A DNA stretch of 64,000 nucleotides from Nostoc sp. UHCC 0870. Lineage in GTDB: Bacteria > Cyanobacteriota > Cyanobacteriia > Cyanobacteriales > Nostocaceae. Under the pieces are notes generated by a model that did no database searches, was not told where the DNA came from, and saw only the letters and a program-made list of their open reading frames with translations. The DNA lies in contig NZ_CP091913.1 in the NCBI RefSeq assembly GCF_022063185.1, positions 4,352,001 to 4,416,000 on the forward strand, written 5' to 3'. Made by a program: the position numbers and the translations under genes. Positions 26,510 to 36,504 of the stretch are shown here, piece after piece (the first letter of the stretch is position 1; every line of letters begins with the position of its first letter).

Positions 26510-26699
26510 CAAAGTATTGATTGTTATTTTAGTCAAATTTTGGGGAACTATACGTTAGTTACCAAGACAATATTCCATTTACAGAAATCACTTCTGTTGA
26601 TTTTAATCACTCTAATTTGTCCCACTTGCTTACGGTTGAATTCATGTTTGCAAGGGGATTTTGTATTAGATAAGCTGGCAAAATTTATATAGAAATAAA

Positions 26700-29267
26700 A
26701 TGCTGATTCCACAACAAACAAAAATATTATTTTTTTTAACCTTCTGCCTAGTTCTAGAAACACCTTTAAAGGCATTGGCACAGACTCAACTTAACCCTGA
26801 TAACACCTTACCTACCAATGTCAATAATATCGGTGGTGGTGTGCATGATATTACTGGCGGTGCTAGACCGAATAATGGTGCTAACCTGTTCCACAGTTTT
26901 CAAGATTTTTCAATTCAATCAGGTGACACTGCACGGTTTATTTACGATACAGGTATCAACAATATTATCACGCGAATAACGGGAGGGTCGTCTTCCCAAA
27001 TTAACGGGACTATTCAAACACTTCTGAATGGTACTAACAATATAGGCAATGCCAATTTATTTCTGATTAATCCGCATGGAATCATCTTTGGTGCTAATGC
27101 CAAATTAGATATAGGTGGCTCATTTATTGGGAGTACAGCAGATAGCATCAAATTCGCTGATGGCACAGAATTTAGTGCTACCAACCCTACAGTTACCCCT
27201 ATTCTGACTGTTAGTGTACCTCTTGGTTTGCAATTTGGTTCTCATCCTAACAGCACAATTCGCGTTAACGGTTCAGGAAACAAGTTAAGACTCAATCCCG
27301 ATTTTTCCCTCAACAGTAATAACCGTCCACCAGGATTAAGCTTCACAACGCCAAATGGTCAGACTTTAGCACTAATTGCGGGCAAGGTGGAACTAGATGG
27401 AGGAAATATTACTGTACCCCAGGGAAGAGTTGAATTATGGTCTGTAAATAATGGTGAAGTTACAATAACCAATCCTAATGGACAGATGCAACTACAACCG
27501 ACACAAGAAATTAGTTACGGTAATGTTGACCTACTGAATGCTGCTTCTGTAGATACTAGCGGCAATAGTGGTGGTTTTATTGAGGTGCGAGGGCAAAATG
27601 TGACTCTCGAAGATGGCTCAGTGATAGTCACAGATACCAGAGGTAATGGTTCTGGAGGCATATTGAATATATCTGCATCTGATGCGTTGAGTGTCAACGG
27701 GTTTGTATTAAATCCTAACAACCAGGTGTTTAGCGGTGTACTAGCTGATGTTGGCTCAGGTGCAAGCGGAGAAGGAGGTAAAATCACCATTACCACGAAA
27801 ACTTTACAAGTGAGCAATGGGGGTCAAATTTCGAGCGGTACTTTTGGGACTGGAAATGCTGGAGAATTGACTGTTACATCTGAGAATGTCCACGTAAGTG
27901 GTATTTCTCGCTTTGGACCGAGTGGTTTATTTGCTGGTGTTGCTCCTGGTGCAAAAGGAAACGGGGGTAGCTTGACAGTTCAAACTAATCAATTACAAAT
28001 TACTGATGGTGGTCAGATATTTACCACTACCTATGGGTTTGGTAAAGCTGGTGATTTGAAAATCTTCGCTGAAGATGTGGAAGTTATCGGTGGGACACAA
28101 ATTGGCCCTAGTATTATTGCCGCTACAACCATAAAACTAGCAGCTATTCCAGAGCCAATCGCCACTTTTTTAGGTGCTGGTTTTGGTACAGGCGGTAATT
28201 TAATGATTGAAACCAATAACTTACGAGTTGCTGATGGGGGTCAGATTGCTGTTAGTACCTCTGGGAATGGCTCGGCTGGTAATATGACGATTAATGCTAA
28301 CTCAGTAGAATTGACAGGTACTAATCAATTTGGTCGTAGTGGTTTATTGGCTAATGCTATTGTTGGTACTGGTGGAGGTGGTGATATAAACGTGAGTGCT
28401 AATCGCTTAGTTGTGCGCGATGGTGCAACTATTAATGTCAGTAACTTTCTCAGTCGAGACCCAGAGAATCTGCGGGGTTTAGCTGGTAAAGGTGCGGCGG
28501 GAGATATCGCAGTCAATTCTGCTTATATTTTACTAGCAAATCAAGGGACAATTACGGCTGATACTAATGCCGGGGATAAAGGCAATATTACAATTCAATC
28601 GGACACCCTGCAAATACTGCGCGGTAGTCAAATCAGCACCAATGCCCGCAATAGTGCAGTTGGGGGAAATATTAATATTACTACGAATAGTTTAGTTGCT
28701 TTTGATAATAGTGATATTACCGCTAATGCTCAAAAAGGTTTTGGTGGTAGGGTGGTTGTGAATGCCAAAGGAATTTTTGGTACTCAATTCCGTCCCCAAC
28801 TGACTCCAGAAAGTGATATTACTGCTTCTTCTGAGTTAGGTGCAGAGTTTAATGGTACTGTAGAATTGAATACGCCAGATGTTGATCCTGCTAGTGGATT
28901 GGTGAAGCTACCAACTAATTTTAGCGATCGCTCACAGCAAATAGCCAGTGGTTGTAGTACCACGCAACAGAATCGTTTTGTGGTCAGTAATCGCGGCGGA
29001 TTGCCTACCAATCCTACCGATACTCTCAGAGGTGAGATAGTTTGGTATGATGTCCGTGATTTATCAAATGAAGTAGCCAACATAACGGCAAGCAGTAACT
29101 ATAAATCTGCAAGTAATCAACAAAAAATTGTAGAGGCTCAAGGGTTAATTGTCAGTGCAGATGGTACAATACAGCTACTAGCCGCCATACCACAGGTAAC
29201 ACCTCTTACTCCTTGGCAAGTGTCGCCGTCATGCGATGTTAAACAGTCAATATTTTTGCCAAATTAG
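26700..29267 (+). CDS. Two-partner-secretion exoprotein with filamentous-haemagglutinin N-domain
   Basis: An 855-residue secreted protein. The signal peptide is residues 8-27 (ILFFLTFCLVLETPLKALAQ). The TPS domain follows (about 30-160): HDITGGARPNNGANLFHSFQ, TARFIYDT, INNIITRITGG and the diagnostic NANLFLINPHGIIFGANAKL, in which NPHG replaces the usual NPNG. The rest is right-handed beta-helix sequence with repeated units such as GNAGELTVTSENV, GNGGSLTVQTNQL and GKAGDLKIFAEDV. The C-terminus (CDVKQSIFLPN) has the short Cys-containing end common in cyanobacterial TpsA proteins. It would be exported by a TpsB (Omp85-type) pore, but none is encoded in this window. Role in adhesion or cell-surface structure is inferred from the family. 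A terminator-like hairpin follows. Confidence 0.87.
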   Translation: MLIPQQTKILFFLTFCLVLETPLKALAQTQLNPDNTLPTNVNNIGGGVHDITGGARPNNGANLFHSFQDFSIQSGDTARFIYDTGINNIITRITGGSSSQINGTIQTLLNGTNNIGNANLFLINPHGIIFGANAKLDIGGSFIGSTADSIKFADGTEFSATNPTVTPILTVSVPLGLQFGSHPNSTIRVNGSGNKLRLNPDFSLNSNNRPPGLSFTTPNGQTLALIAGKVELDGGNITVPQGRVELWSVNNGEVTITNPNGQMQLQPTQEISYGNVDLLNAASVDTSGNSGGFIEVRGQNVTLEDGSVIVTDTRGNGSGGILNISASDALSVNGFVLNPNNQVFSGVLADVGSGASGEGGKITITTKTLQVSNGGQISSGTFGTGNAGELTVTSENVHVSGISRFGPSGLFAGVAPGAKGNGGSLTVQTNQLQITDGGQIFTTTYGFGKAGDLKIFAEDVEVIGGTQIGPSIIAATTIKLAAIPEPIATFLGAGFGTGGNLMIETNNLRVADGGQIAVSTSGNGSAGNMTINANSVELTGTNQFGRSGLLANAIVGTGGGGDINVSANRLVVRDGATINVSNFLSRDPENLRGLAGKGAAGDIAVNSAYILLANQGTITADTNAGDKGNITIQSDTLQILRGSQISTNARNSAVGGNINITTNSLVAFDNSDITANAQKGFGGRVVVNAKGIFGTQFRPQLTPESDITASSELGAEFNGTVELNTPDVDPASGLVKLPTNFSDRSQQIASGCSTTQQNRFVVSNRGGLPTNPTDTLRGEIVWYDVRDLSNEVANITASSNYKSASNQQKIVEAQGLIVSADGTIQLLAAIPQVTPLTPWQVSPSCDVKQSIFLPN

Positions 29268-29278
29268 TAATAACGGCG

Positions 29279-29313
29279 AAAAATCCCAGTATTTTCGATA
29301 TACCGGGATTTTT
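29279..29313. terminator. Bidirectional terminator between convergent genes
   Basis: AAAAATCCC (29279-29287) pairs with GGGATTTTT (29305-29313), a 9-bp stem ending in five T (plus strand) or preceded by five A, so it works in both directions. It lies between the exoprotein gene and hsp20. Confidence 0.7.
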
Positions 29314-29342
29314 AGTTATAAATTCTCACCAATTAAATGTAA

Positions 29343-29792
29343 TTAGCCGACTGAATCTAGATTAATTTTGACAACTTTGTGCTTTTCTTCTTCGGCTTTA
29401 GGTAGTGTTAAATTCAAGATACCATCTTTGTATTCTGCCTTAACATTAGTATTTTGAATGCGGGTAGGTAAAGGAATCACACGTTGGAATTTACCATAGT
29501 GAAATTCACTCTTGATTTTGCCTTTATCTTCGGTCTTAGTTTCAGATTTACGCTCACCGCTAATATATACAGCTTTATCGGTGACTTGTAAATCTATATC
29601 TTTTGCTTCCATACCTGGAAGTTCCAGCTTCAAGTAGACTGCATCGTCTGTTTCTTGCAATTCAGCAGCAGGAACTTTTGCTGCGGTTCTATCCAAAATT
29701 GTTGTACCTAACATATCGGCTTCAAAAATATGGTTAAGTTCGCGTTGAATAGTGTTCAATTCTTGTAAAGGATTCCAATGAATTAGTGCCAT
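29343..29792 (-). CDS. hspA: Hsp20/alpha-crystallin small heat-shock protein
   Basis: 149 residues from the ATG at 29792, which is preceded by a strong GAGGAG site 8 bases upstream; the longer frame to a TTG at 29834 is not needed. The alpha-crystallin domain runs from about 45 to 140 (VPAAELQETDDAVYLKLELP, then GMEAKDIDLQVTD and ISGERKSETK), with the conserved A-x-x-x-x-G-x-L motif as EYKDGILNLTLPK and a short C-terminal tail. It is an ATP-independent holdase that keeps stressed proteins soluble and, in cyanobacteria, also stabilises thylakoid membranes. No CIRCE element was seen upstream. The promoter lies in 29793-30314. Confidence 0.94.
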   Translation of the reverse strand: MALIHWNPLQELNTIQRELNHIFEADMLGTTILDRTAAKVPAAELQETDDAVYLKLELPGMEAKDIDLQVTDKAVYISGERKSETKTEDKGKIKSEFHYGKFQRVIPLPTRIQNTNVKAEYKDGILNLTLPKAEEEKHKVVKINLDSVG

Positions 29793-30314
29793 GTCTTTAA
29801 CTCCTCTGAGGATGATGAGTGGAAATGAATTCAAAATTTGTTTGATTTGCTCTCATCTTATTCAGAAAATACTTTGGTGTAAATTCGGTTTTTATCACCT
29901 CATCAATGATAATTACCGAACCCTGCTAGACAGTACGGTAAACCAGATTTTAATTGTTCGGCAAACCCTAAATTGTTGTCAGCTTTAAATCGGATTAATA
30001 TATTTATTTGTGTAGTTCATGATCGCGTGAGTTATTGCAAAAATCCTCTCAGGGATGATTTGCCAATAAAATTTAAGGATACTCAAATTATTGCTAGGTC
30101 TGAGTTTGAGTAAATATGTGCCTTATTTACTCAAATTCCTAAAACTCTTACAATACATCTACTTGACTTGAGGTTACAAATTAGCTCTAAGGACTGAAGT
30201 CCTTACTACTAACCTCCTACATTGGTTGTTGCTAAAGTAGCAGAATTACTCAGACAATTATTCATAAAATACTAGCAAATTGAAAAGTCTTCTTGTCAAA
30301 ATATCAGCACAAAT
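29793..30314. other. Intergenic region with hairpins upstream of hsp20 and the SMR gene
   Basis: 522 bp between divergent genes. A perfect 12-bp stem with a 7-nt loop lies at 30105-30135 (TTTGAGTAAATA / TATTTACTCAAA). A palindrome, AAGGACTGAAGTCCTT, is at 30189-30204, followed by ACTAC, related to the double hairpin at 40596-40641. No CIRCE inverted repeat was found. Nothing coding is visible. Confidence 0.6.
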
Positions 30315-30635
30315 ATGTTAATTAATTGGTTTTACTTAGTGTCAGCAATATTGTTTGAGGTTTTAGGCACAACCTGCATGAAATTGTCAGAAGGATTTAA
30401 AAATTTAATTCCTTCTATCTTGATATTTGTATTTTATGGTTGCGGTTTTACTTTCTCTACCCTTTCCCTCGAAAGAATTGACGTTGGTGTGGCTTATGCT
30501 ATTTGGTCAGGGTTAGGAACAATGTTAATTGCTAGTATTGGTATTATCTGGTTTCAAGAATCTATGTCGTTGGTAAAATTTCTATCTATTGCTTTAATTA
30601 TTACTGGTGTAATTGGCATCAATGCGAGTAAATAG
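30315..30635 (+). CDS. Small multidrug resistance (SMR) family transporter
   Basis: A 106-residue integral membrane protein with four helices (about 3-22, 32-50, 58-78, 85-104), the standard SMR length. The essential proton/substrate glutamate is present at position 15 (AILFEVLGTTCMKLSEGF). YAIWSGLGTMLIASIGIIWF and the final helix GVIGINASK are also typical. It works as an antiparallel dimer exchanging protons for cationic compounds, guanidinium or polyamine-like substrates. Which subgroup it belongs to (Qac, Gdx or spermidine exporter) cannot be settled here. It is monocistronic, followed by a perfect hairpin at 30674-30701. Confidence 0.9.
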   Translation: MLINWFYLVSAILFEVLGTTCMKLSEGFKNLIPSILIFVFYGCGFTFSTLSLERIDVGVAYAIWSGLGTMLIASIGIIWFQESMSLVKFLSIALIITGVIGINASK

Positions 30636-30673
30636 CTAGGATATTGAAGTATAGTCATGCAAGTTATAAAAAT

Positions 30674-30701
30674 ACCTCATTCATGTGCAGATGAATGAGG
30701 T
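30674..30701 (+). terminator. Perfect 11-bp hairpin after the SMR gene
   Basis: ACCTCATTCAT (30674-30684) and ATGAATGAGGT (30691-30701) pair perfectly around a 6-nt loop, 38 bp after the stop codon. There is no T-run, so it is either a factor-dependent terminator or an RNA-stabilising stem. Confidence 0.6.
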
Positions 30702-30735
30702 AGGCATCAGAGGAAATCAACAAGGGTTTACAAGT

Positions 30736-30933
30736 TTATGCTGCATATTTAAAGCAGAAGATTGTCAAGCAATGGCTACCATCAAAGCAGCAGACTGAAT
30801 TAAGTTCGACTGCTTTTTTTATTGCAACTGTGATCAGATGTGCTAGATCATAACTGCGATGGTATTCCACCCGCCGGAGACGACCGCTTGACTGTGAACA
30901 CTCTAACAGAGATAATTTTGTATTTGTAGCCAC
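30736..30933 (-). CDS. Small hypothetical ORF (65 codons), doubtful
   Basis: A frame beginning with GTG (30933) and ending TAA, encoding a Cys-rich 65-residue protein (CSQSSGRLRRVEYHRSYDLA in the middle). No ribosome site, signal peptide or known domain is seen. The DNA also contains a 7-bp stem (AAAGCAG / CTGCTTT followed by T) on the plus strand at about 30797-30829, which could be a terminator. I cannot assign a function and coding status is uncertain. Confidence 0.25.
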   Translation of the reverse strand: MATNTKLSLLECSQSSGRLRRVEYHRSYDLAHLITVAIKKAVELNSVCCFDGSHCLTIFCFKYAA

Positions 30934-31235
30934 TTTGACTATTTTTTTGTATATAAAAATTACGAAATTATCTGATACAAAGGTCTTGAAAATAAGCGGT
31001 TTGCGAAAAAATTACACATTATTTTTTAATAAACATAGAAAAAAGCTATCCACAGTTAGATGTGCAGAAATGGCTTAATCTAGGAAATGTATTAGATTAT
31101 TCATTGTTTCAGAAATTGTCAGCAATGGAACTGTAATAAAATAACAGGATTGACCCGGCTTCGGATTGTCACGTCACAACTAGACAACACAATATGTCAG
31201 TATGGTAAGAAAATGTTCTGTTATATTCTTCAAAG

Positions 31236-31360
31236 AGGGTATAGGGGTATAGGGGTGTAGGGGTATAGGGGTGTAGGGTTATAGGGGTATAGGGGTATAG
31301 GAGAAGATAACTAATGACTAATTACTAATTACTATTGACTAATGACTATTGACTAATTAC
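31236..31360. repeat. Octameric GGGGTATA and heptameric TGACTAT/A repeats
   Basis: About eight 8-bp units (GGGGTATA/GGGGTGTA, about 31236-31300) are followed by 7-bp units (ACTAATT, TGACTAA). They lie immediately upstream of the large caspase gene, between its coding region and any promoter. The 5' part of the 400-bp gap (30934-31235) shows nothing recognisable. Confidence 0.8.
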
Positions 31361-31383
31361 CAATTTTGAATTCTGAATTAACA

Positions 31384-34300
31384 ATGTCTCCACTCGGTAT
31401 TGCTACAAGTCACATAACTCATACTCTAGAAACAGGAGAAGCGAAACTTTGGTTGTTGCTAGTGGGAGTCAACCAATACCAAGATGAGAAACTATCATCA
31501 TTGCGCTACTCAGCTGTTGATTGTCAAGGGCTAGCTGCTGCTTTAGTTGATGCGACCCAGGCTTTTTCTCACAAACAAGAATGGGTACACCATGATTTTG
31601 TCTCCCAACAGCCCCTATTATCTAAAGTACGCGACAGTTTAGACCAAATTAGTCATACAGCCCAACCACAAGACACAATTTTATTTTATTTTTCAGGTCA
31701 CGGAATGCTAGAACCAAATTCCCAGCAGGCGATTTTGTGTCTAGCAGATACTCAAACCGATGACTTACTTAATACAGGTTTAGAATTACAAGAACTTTTG
31801 CAATTGTTAGGTAACAGTCAAGCACAGACCCAATTAGTCTGGCTGGATGCTTGTCACAGTGGTAGTCTTAGCTTTAGAGGGACAAGAAGCGACACCACAC
31901 AATCGGCTTTACCCAACCCAACACCCCAGATAGTAGAATTACTACGCCAAAGGGCAAAACAGAGTAAAGGATTTTACGCTTTACTTTCTTGTGATACCAA
32001 TCAACAGTCTTGGGAATTTCCTGAATTGGGACACGGGGTATTTACTTATTATTTAATGCGGGGTTTACGGGGTGAGGCTGCTGATAGTCAAGGTTTAATT
32101 GATGCAGACGGGCTTTATCGTTATGTTTATCACCAAACAAAGCAATATATTGAGCAAACTAACCAACAATTACGATTAATTAATCAACAAAATCGCACTA
32201 GGGGAAACACTAACTTTTATTCTGAATATCCCTTGCAAACTCCCAAGCGCATTGTTGAAGGAGTGGGTGAGGTAATTCTAGGGGTAAAACCTGCTTTAAT
32301 GAAATCATCTTACGCCCGACAAGCATTAATTGTAGAAGGATTAGCAACTAATCAGAATACTTTGGGGTTGAGTAAACTGTTGCAGGCTGTGGGTGGTTTT
32401 GAGATAGAGTATTGGCCACGAAGCAACACTAGCCAAGATTTACAGACGACAATTCAAAGTTGTTTCCAAATTATAGAATCAACACCCCAAAATCAACACC
32501 AGACTTTTACCACAGTATTTTTATATTTACGGGGATGCTTAGAAATAACTGAGGCGGGAGAACCAATCCTAGTGTTGGGAGAAAATACCCGCCTGAGTCG
32601 TTCTTGGTTAAGACAACAACTACGACGTTCTCGTTATACTCAACAAATCATCATTTTAGATTGTCCTCTAGAAATACAAAGTGATGTACTCCTAAAAGAT
32701 TGGGTGGAAGATTTGCAACTGGGGTTTGAACAAGGACAATGTATTATTGCGGCGGCTTCATCTCCAGATAACCCAGAACAATTTGCTCAGGCTCTCAACT
32801 CTACCTTACAAGCAGCCCAAGAGCAACCCAGTTTATCAGCTGCTACCTGGATTAGCCAATTACAACAAATCTGGACTAAAAATTCCCCACCTTTGTTGAT
32901 TTGGCTATCTGGTACTCAAGGAGTCATTGAAATTATTCCTACCCGTACAGGTAATAGGAGTAATCAGCTACCCGCTACGATTGATTTAGGTATCTGTCCA
33001 TACCGAGGATTACAGGCATTTAGTGAAGAAGATGCTCAGTATTTCTACGGTAGAGAAATCCTGACACAACAAATAATTGCTGAGTTAGAGAGAAAATCAT
33101 TTATTGCTGTGGTGGGGGCTTCTGGTAGTGGAAAATCATCTTTAGTGCAGGCGGGTGTAATGGCTCAACTGCGCCGAGGTAAACAATTACGGGGTAGTCC
33201 AGACTGGTGGATAAGAAGCTTTCGCCCTGGGACAAATCCCCTAGAAGCTTTATCCCGCCGCATGGTAGATAGGGGGACTGAACGAGAAAAAGCCTATCAG
33301 CAACAACAGCTAGAGGGGATGCTGTATCAAGGGGTAGAAGGATTGGTGCATTGGGTAAATCAGCGTCCTGAAGCAATGGTAGTTTTGGTAGTAGACCAGT
33401 TTGAAGAATTATTCACCCTGACTGCTAGTGAAGATAGACAAAGATTTCTAGAAATTGTCTTGGGAACTTTGGCAAGAGTATCAGAAAAATTTAAATTAAT
33501 TATTACTTTACGGGCAGATTTTATTGCTCCCTGTTTGGAAGTAGGGAAATTAGCTCAGTTATTACAACAGTCAAGTATTTTATTACCGCCAAGCTTAACT
33601 AAAGAAGAGTATCGCCGGATTATTATTCACCCTGCTGAACAGGTTGGGTTAACAGTAGAGCCAGAGTTAGTAGAGGTATTATTACAGGAGTTAAATTACT
33701 CCCCTGGCTATTTACCATTGCTGGAATTTGTGCTGGAACAGTTGTGGGAATACAGGGAAAATGGTGTCATTACTTTACGGGTATATCAGCAAACTTTGGG
33801 TGGAATTAAAGGTGCATTAGAAAAGAAAGCCCAAGCCGTTTATGAAAGTTTAGACCCAGAAGCTCAAGAATGTGCTAGATGGATTTTTTTAGCGTTGACA
33901 CAGTTAGGTGAAGGTACAGAAGATACGAGGCGACGGGTAGGGAAATCAACGTTAATTGTGAACAAATATCCCGTTGTTTTGGTAGAGAGAACATTGCAGA
34001 TATTAACGGCGGCTAAGTTGATAGTTGTAAATGCAGAGGAAGAAGGGGGACAGGCTGCTGCTGTGAGCATCAGTCCATTCCCCACTCCCTCAGTCAGTAT
34101 TGAGGTAGCCCATGAAATCATTATTCGCCACTGGTCAACGTTACGCTGGTGGTTAGAGGAAAATCGTAGTAGATTGCGATCGCATCGTCAAATTGAACAA
34201 GCTGCTACTCTCTGGAAGCAACATGACCGCCAAGCCGATTTTCTGTTGCAAGGTGTGCGGTTAGCGGAAGCGGAAGAAATTTATCTCAATTACACTGATG

Positions 34301-36504
34301 AACTGTCTTTAGATGTCCAAAATTTTATTGCGGCTGGTTTACAAGCCAGACGAAAACAGCAACAAAAGGAACAAAATCGACTCCGACAAGCACAAAGGGC
34401 TGTAGCTATTATCAGCACCCTGGGATTAACTGCTTTTGCTTTAGCGGTTTTTGCTTACCAACAAACTCAAAAGGCGCAATTACAGGAAATTCAGGCTCTC
34501 AATTCCCTCTCGGAAAACTATTTGCTTTCACACAAGCAGTTAGAAGCCCTATTAACTAGTGTGCAAGCGGGTAAGGAAGTCCAAAAAATTAACCTCGGAT
34601 TTCCCCCAGAAGTCCGCAATAAAACTGCAACTATTCTCCAACAAGCTGTCTACAGTACCCAAGAACGTAACCGCTTTTTACATAATTCTTGGGTGACAAG
34701 CGTCAGTTTCTCCCCAGATGGGGAAGTTTTAGCTTCTGGAAGTGCTGACAACTCCATCCATCTGTGGCGTAATGATGGCAAGTTAATCAATACTCTGACA
34801 GGTCACAGTGATGGGGTCAATAGTGTGGTTTTTTCTCCAGATGGGGAAATTTTAGCTTCTGCTAGTGCCGATAGTACGATTAAACTCTGGAATCGTAGCG
34901 GTAAATTACTGACAACGCTCAATGGACATAACCAAGCTGTCAATAGTGTCAGTTTTTCGCCAGATAGTAAAATTATCGTCTCTGGTAGTGCTGACAACAC
35001 TGTCAAACTTTGGACTCGTGAGGGTAATTTATTGCTCACTCTCACCGGACATAACGGGGGTATAAATTCTGTTGCTTTCTCCCCAGAAGGTGATACTATC
35101 GCCTCTGTCAGTGATGACAGCACAATTAAACTGTGGAGTTTGGATGGTCGTCTGCTAACAACTATACCCGCCCATACTAAAGAAGTACGGAGTGTCAGTT
35201 TTAGTCCTGATGGTAAAACTATTGCTTCTGCAAGTGCAGACCATACAGTGAAACTCTGGACGCGTGACGGGACTTTACTGAGAACATTGGAAGGACATAA
35301 TCAAGGTGTCTGGCGAGTAATATTTTCCCCCAATGGACAAATGATTGCAACTGCTAGTGCCGATCAAACTATCACCCTCTGGTCGCGTGATGGTAGCGTA
35401 CTGGGAACTTTTTTAGGTCATGGCCATGAAGTCAACAGTCTTAGTTTTAGCCCAGACAGTAAGATTTTGGCTTCAGCTAGTGATGACAACACAGTGAGAC
35501 TGTGGAATTTAGACAGAACCCTACCCAAAACTTTTTATGGGCATAAAGGCAGTGTAAATCAAGTTAGCTTTACTGATAATGGTGATACCGTGACTTCCTT
35601 GAGTGCCGATAGCACTATGAAGCTATGGAATTTAGAAGGACAGTTAATCAAAACCTTCACTTCTCCTATTCCTGATGTGACTGGTGTTAGCTTCAGTAGC
35701 GATCGCAATATAGTTGCCTTAGCTAGCACTAGTCAAGGTATCCAAATTCGCAACCAGGATGGAAACTTACTCCGCACTCTCCAAAATCATAACCATTGGG
35801 TCACGAGTATGAGTTTTAGTCCTGATAATCAAATCCTTGCGTCTGGTAGCGCAGATAAAACCATCAAACTTTGGAGTTTAGATGGTCGCCTACTCAATAC
35901 TCTCTCAGGACATAACGGTTGGGTGACAGATGTTAAATTTACTCCTGATGGGAAAAATATTATCTCTGCTAGTGCAGATAAAACCATCAAAATTTGGACT
36001 TTGGATGGTAAACTGCTGAAGACTCTGCAAGGTCATAGTGCCAGTATTTGGAGTGTGAATGTTTCTCCTGACAGTCAAACCATTGCCTCAGCCAGTCAAG
36101 ATGAAACAGTGAAACTTTGGAACATAGATGGTCAGTTATTAAAGACCTTACAGGGGCATAATGACTTAGTTTTTAACGTCAATTTCTCCCCCGATGGCAA
36201 AACTCTGGCTTCCGCTAGCGATGACGGCACAATTAAACTGTGGAATATTGCTAATGGAACTTTGTTAACCACCTTCCAAGGACATCAAGGCGGTGTAAGG
36301 ACTGTCCGTTTTAGTCCCAATGGTAAGCTACTAGTTTCCGGGGGACAGGATGCTACCGTCAAACTATGGAATTTAGAGGGGATAGAACTACACACCCTAG
36401 TTCTTGATCAACTACTAAATCGAGCTTGCGATCGCCTCACCGATTATCTCACTACTAACCCCAATATCACTACAGAAGACTATCAACTATGTTTTGGGGA
36501 CTAG
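31384..36504 (+). CDS. Caspase-like / STAND NTPase / TM / 14xWD40 protein (first copy)
   Basis: About 1706 residues from the ATG at 31384; a TTG six codons earlier is possible, but the ATG gives the same numbering of catalytic residues as the paralogue. Order: a C14 caspase-like domain (about 20-280) with His106 in YFSGHGML and Cys157 in WLDACHSGS. A second flavodoxin-like region (300-525) comes next. A STAND-type NTPase starts at CPYRGLQAFSEEDAQYFYGR, with Walker A GASGSGKSS (about 578) and Walker B VVLVVDQFEELF (about 665). One membrane segment follows (about 1005-1025), then fourteen WD40 repeats (about 1102-1670), enough for two seven-blade propellers. In known STAND proteins, ligand sensing by the repeats triggers NTP-dependent assembly and effector activation; here the effector would be a protease. 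Stop codon TAG lies inside a repeat element. Confidence 0.9.
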   Translation: MSPLGIATSHITHTLETGEAKLWLLLVGVNQYQDEKLSSLRYSAVDCQGLAAALVDATQAFSHKQEWVHHDFVSQQPLLSKVRDSLDQISHTAQPQDTILFYFSGHGMLEPNSQQAILCLADTQTDDLLNTGLELQELLQLLGNSQAQTQLVWLDACHSGSLSFRGTRSDTTQSALPNPTPQIVELLRQRAKQSKGFYALLSCDTNQQSWEFPELGHGVFTYYLMRGLRGEAADSQGLIDADGLYRYVYHQTKQYIEQTNQQLRLINQQNRTRGNTNFYSEYPLQTPKRIVEGVGEVILGVKPALMKSSYARQALIVEGLATNQNTLGLSKLLQAVGGFEIEYWPRSNTSQDLQTTIQSCFQIIESTPQNQHQTFTTVFLYLRGCLEITEAGEPILVLGENTRLSRSWLRQQLRRSRYTQQIIILDCPLEIQSDVLLKDWVEDLQLGFEQGQCIIAAASSPDNPEQFAQALNSTLQAAQEQPSLSAATWISQLQQIWTKNSPPLLIWLSGTQGVIEIIPTRTGNRSNQLPATIDLGICPYRGLQAFSEEDAQYFYGREILTQQIIAELERKSFIAVVGASGSGKSSLVQAGVMAQLRRGKQLRGSPDWWIRSFRPGTNPLEALSRRMVDRGTEREKAYQQQQLEGMLYQGVEGLVHWVNQRPEAMVVLVVDQFEELFTLTASEDRQRFLEIVLGTLARVSEKFKLIITLRADFIAPCLEVGKLAQLLQQSSILLPPSLTKEEYRRIIIHPAEQVGLTVEPELVEVLLQELNYSPGYLPLLEFVLEQLWEYRENGVITLRVYQQTLGGIKGALEKKAQAVYESLDPEAQECARWIFLALTQLGEGTEDTRRRVGKSTLIVNKYPVVLVERTLQILTAAKLIVVNAEEEGGQAAAVSISPFPTPSVSIEVAHEIIIRHWSTLRWWLEENRSRLRSHRQIEQAATLWKQHDRQADFLLQGVRLAEAEEIYLNYTDELSLDVQNFIAAGLQARRKQQQKEQNRLRQAQRAVAIISTLGLTAFALAVFAYQQTQKAQLQEIQALNSLSENYLLSHKQLEALLTSVQAGKEVQKINLGFPPEVRNKTATILQQAVYSTQERNRFLHNSWVTSVSFSPDGEVLASGSADNSIHLWRNDGKLINTLTGHSDGVNSVVFSPDGEILASASADSTIKLWNRSGKLLTTLNGHNQAVNSVSFSPDSKIIVSGSADNTVKLWTREGNLLLTLTGHNGGINSVAFSPEGDTIASVSDDSTIKLWSLDGRLLTTIPAHTKEVRSVSFSPDGKTIASASADHTVKLWTRDGTLLRTLEGHNQGVWRVIFSPNGQMIATASADQTITLWSRDGSVLGTFLGHGHEVNSLSFSPDSKILASASDDNTVRLWNLDRTLPKTFYGHKGSVNQVSFTDNGDTVTSLSADSTMKLWNLEGQLIKTFTSPIPDVTGVSFSSDRNIVALASTSQGIQIRNQDGNLLRTLQNHNHWVTSMSFSPDNQILASGSADKTIKLWSLDGRLLNTLSGHNGWVTDVKFTPDGKNIISASADKTIKIWTLDGKLLKTLQGHSASIWSVNVSPDSQTIASASQDETVKLWNIDGQLLKTLQGHNDLVFNVNFSPDGKTLASASDDGTIKLWNIANGTLLTTFQGHQGGVRTVRFSPNGKLLVSGGQDATVKLWNLEGIELHTLVLDQLLNRACDRLTDYLTTNPNITTEDYQLCFGD

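Noticed and set aside
29793..30314. CIRCE or HrcA operator upstream of hsp20
   Set aside because: No TTAGCACTC-N9-GAGTGCTAA pattern is present; only unrelated hairpins.
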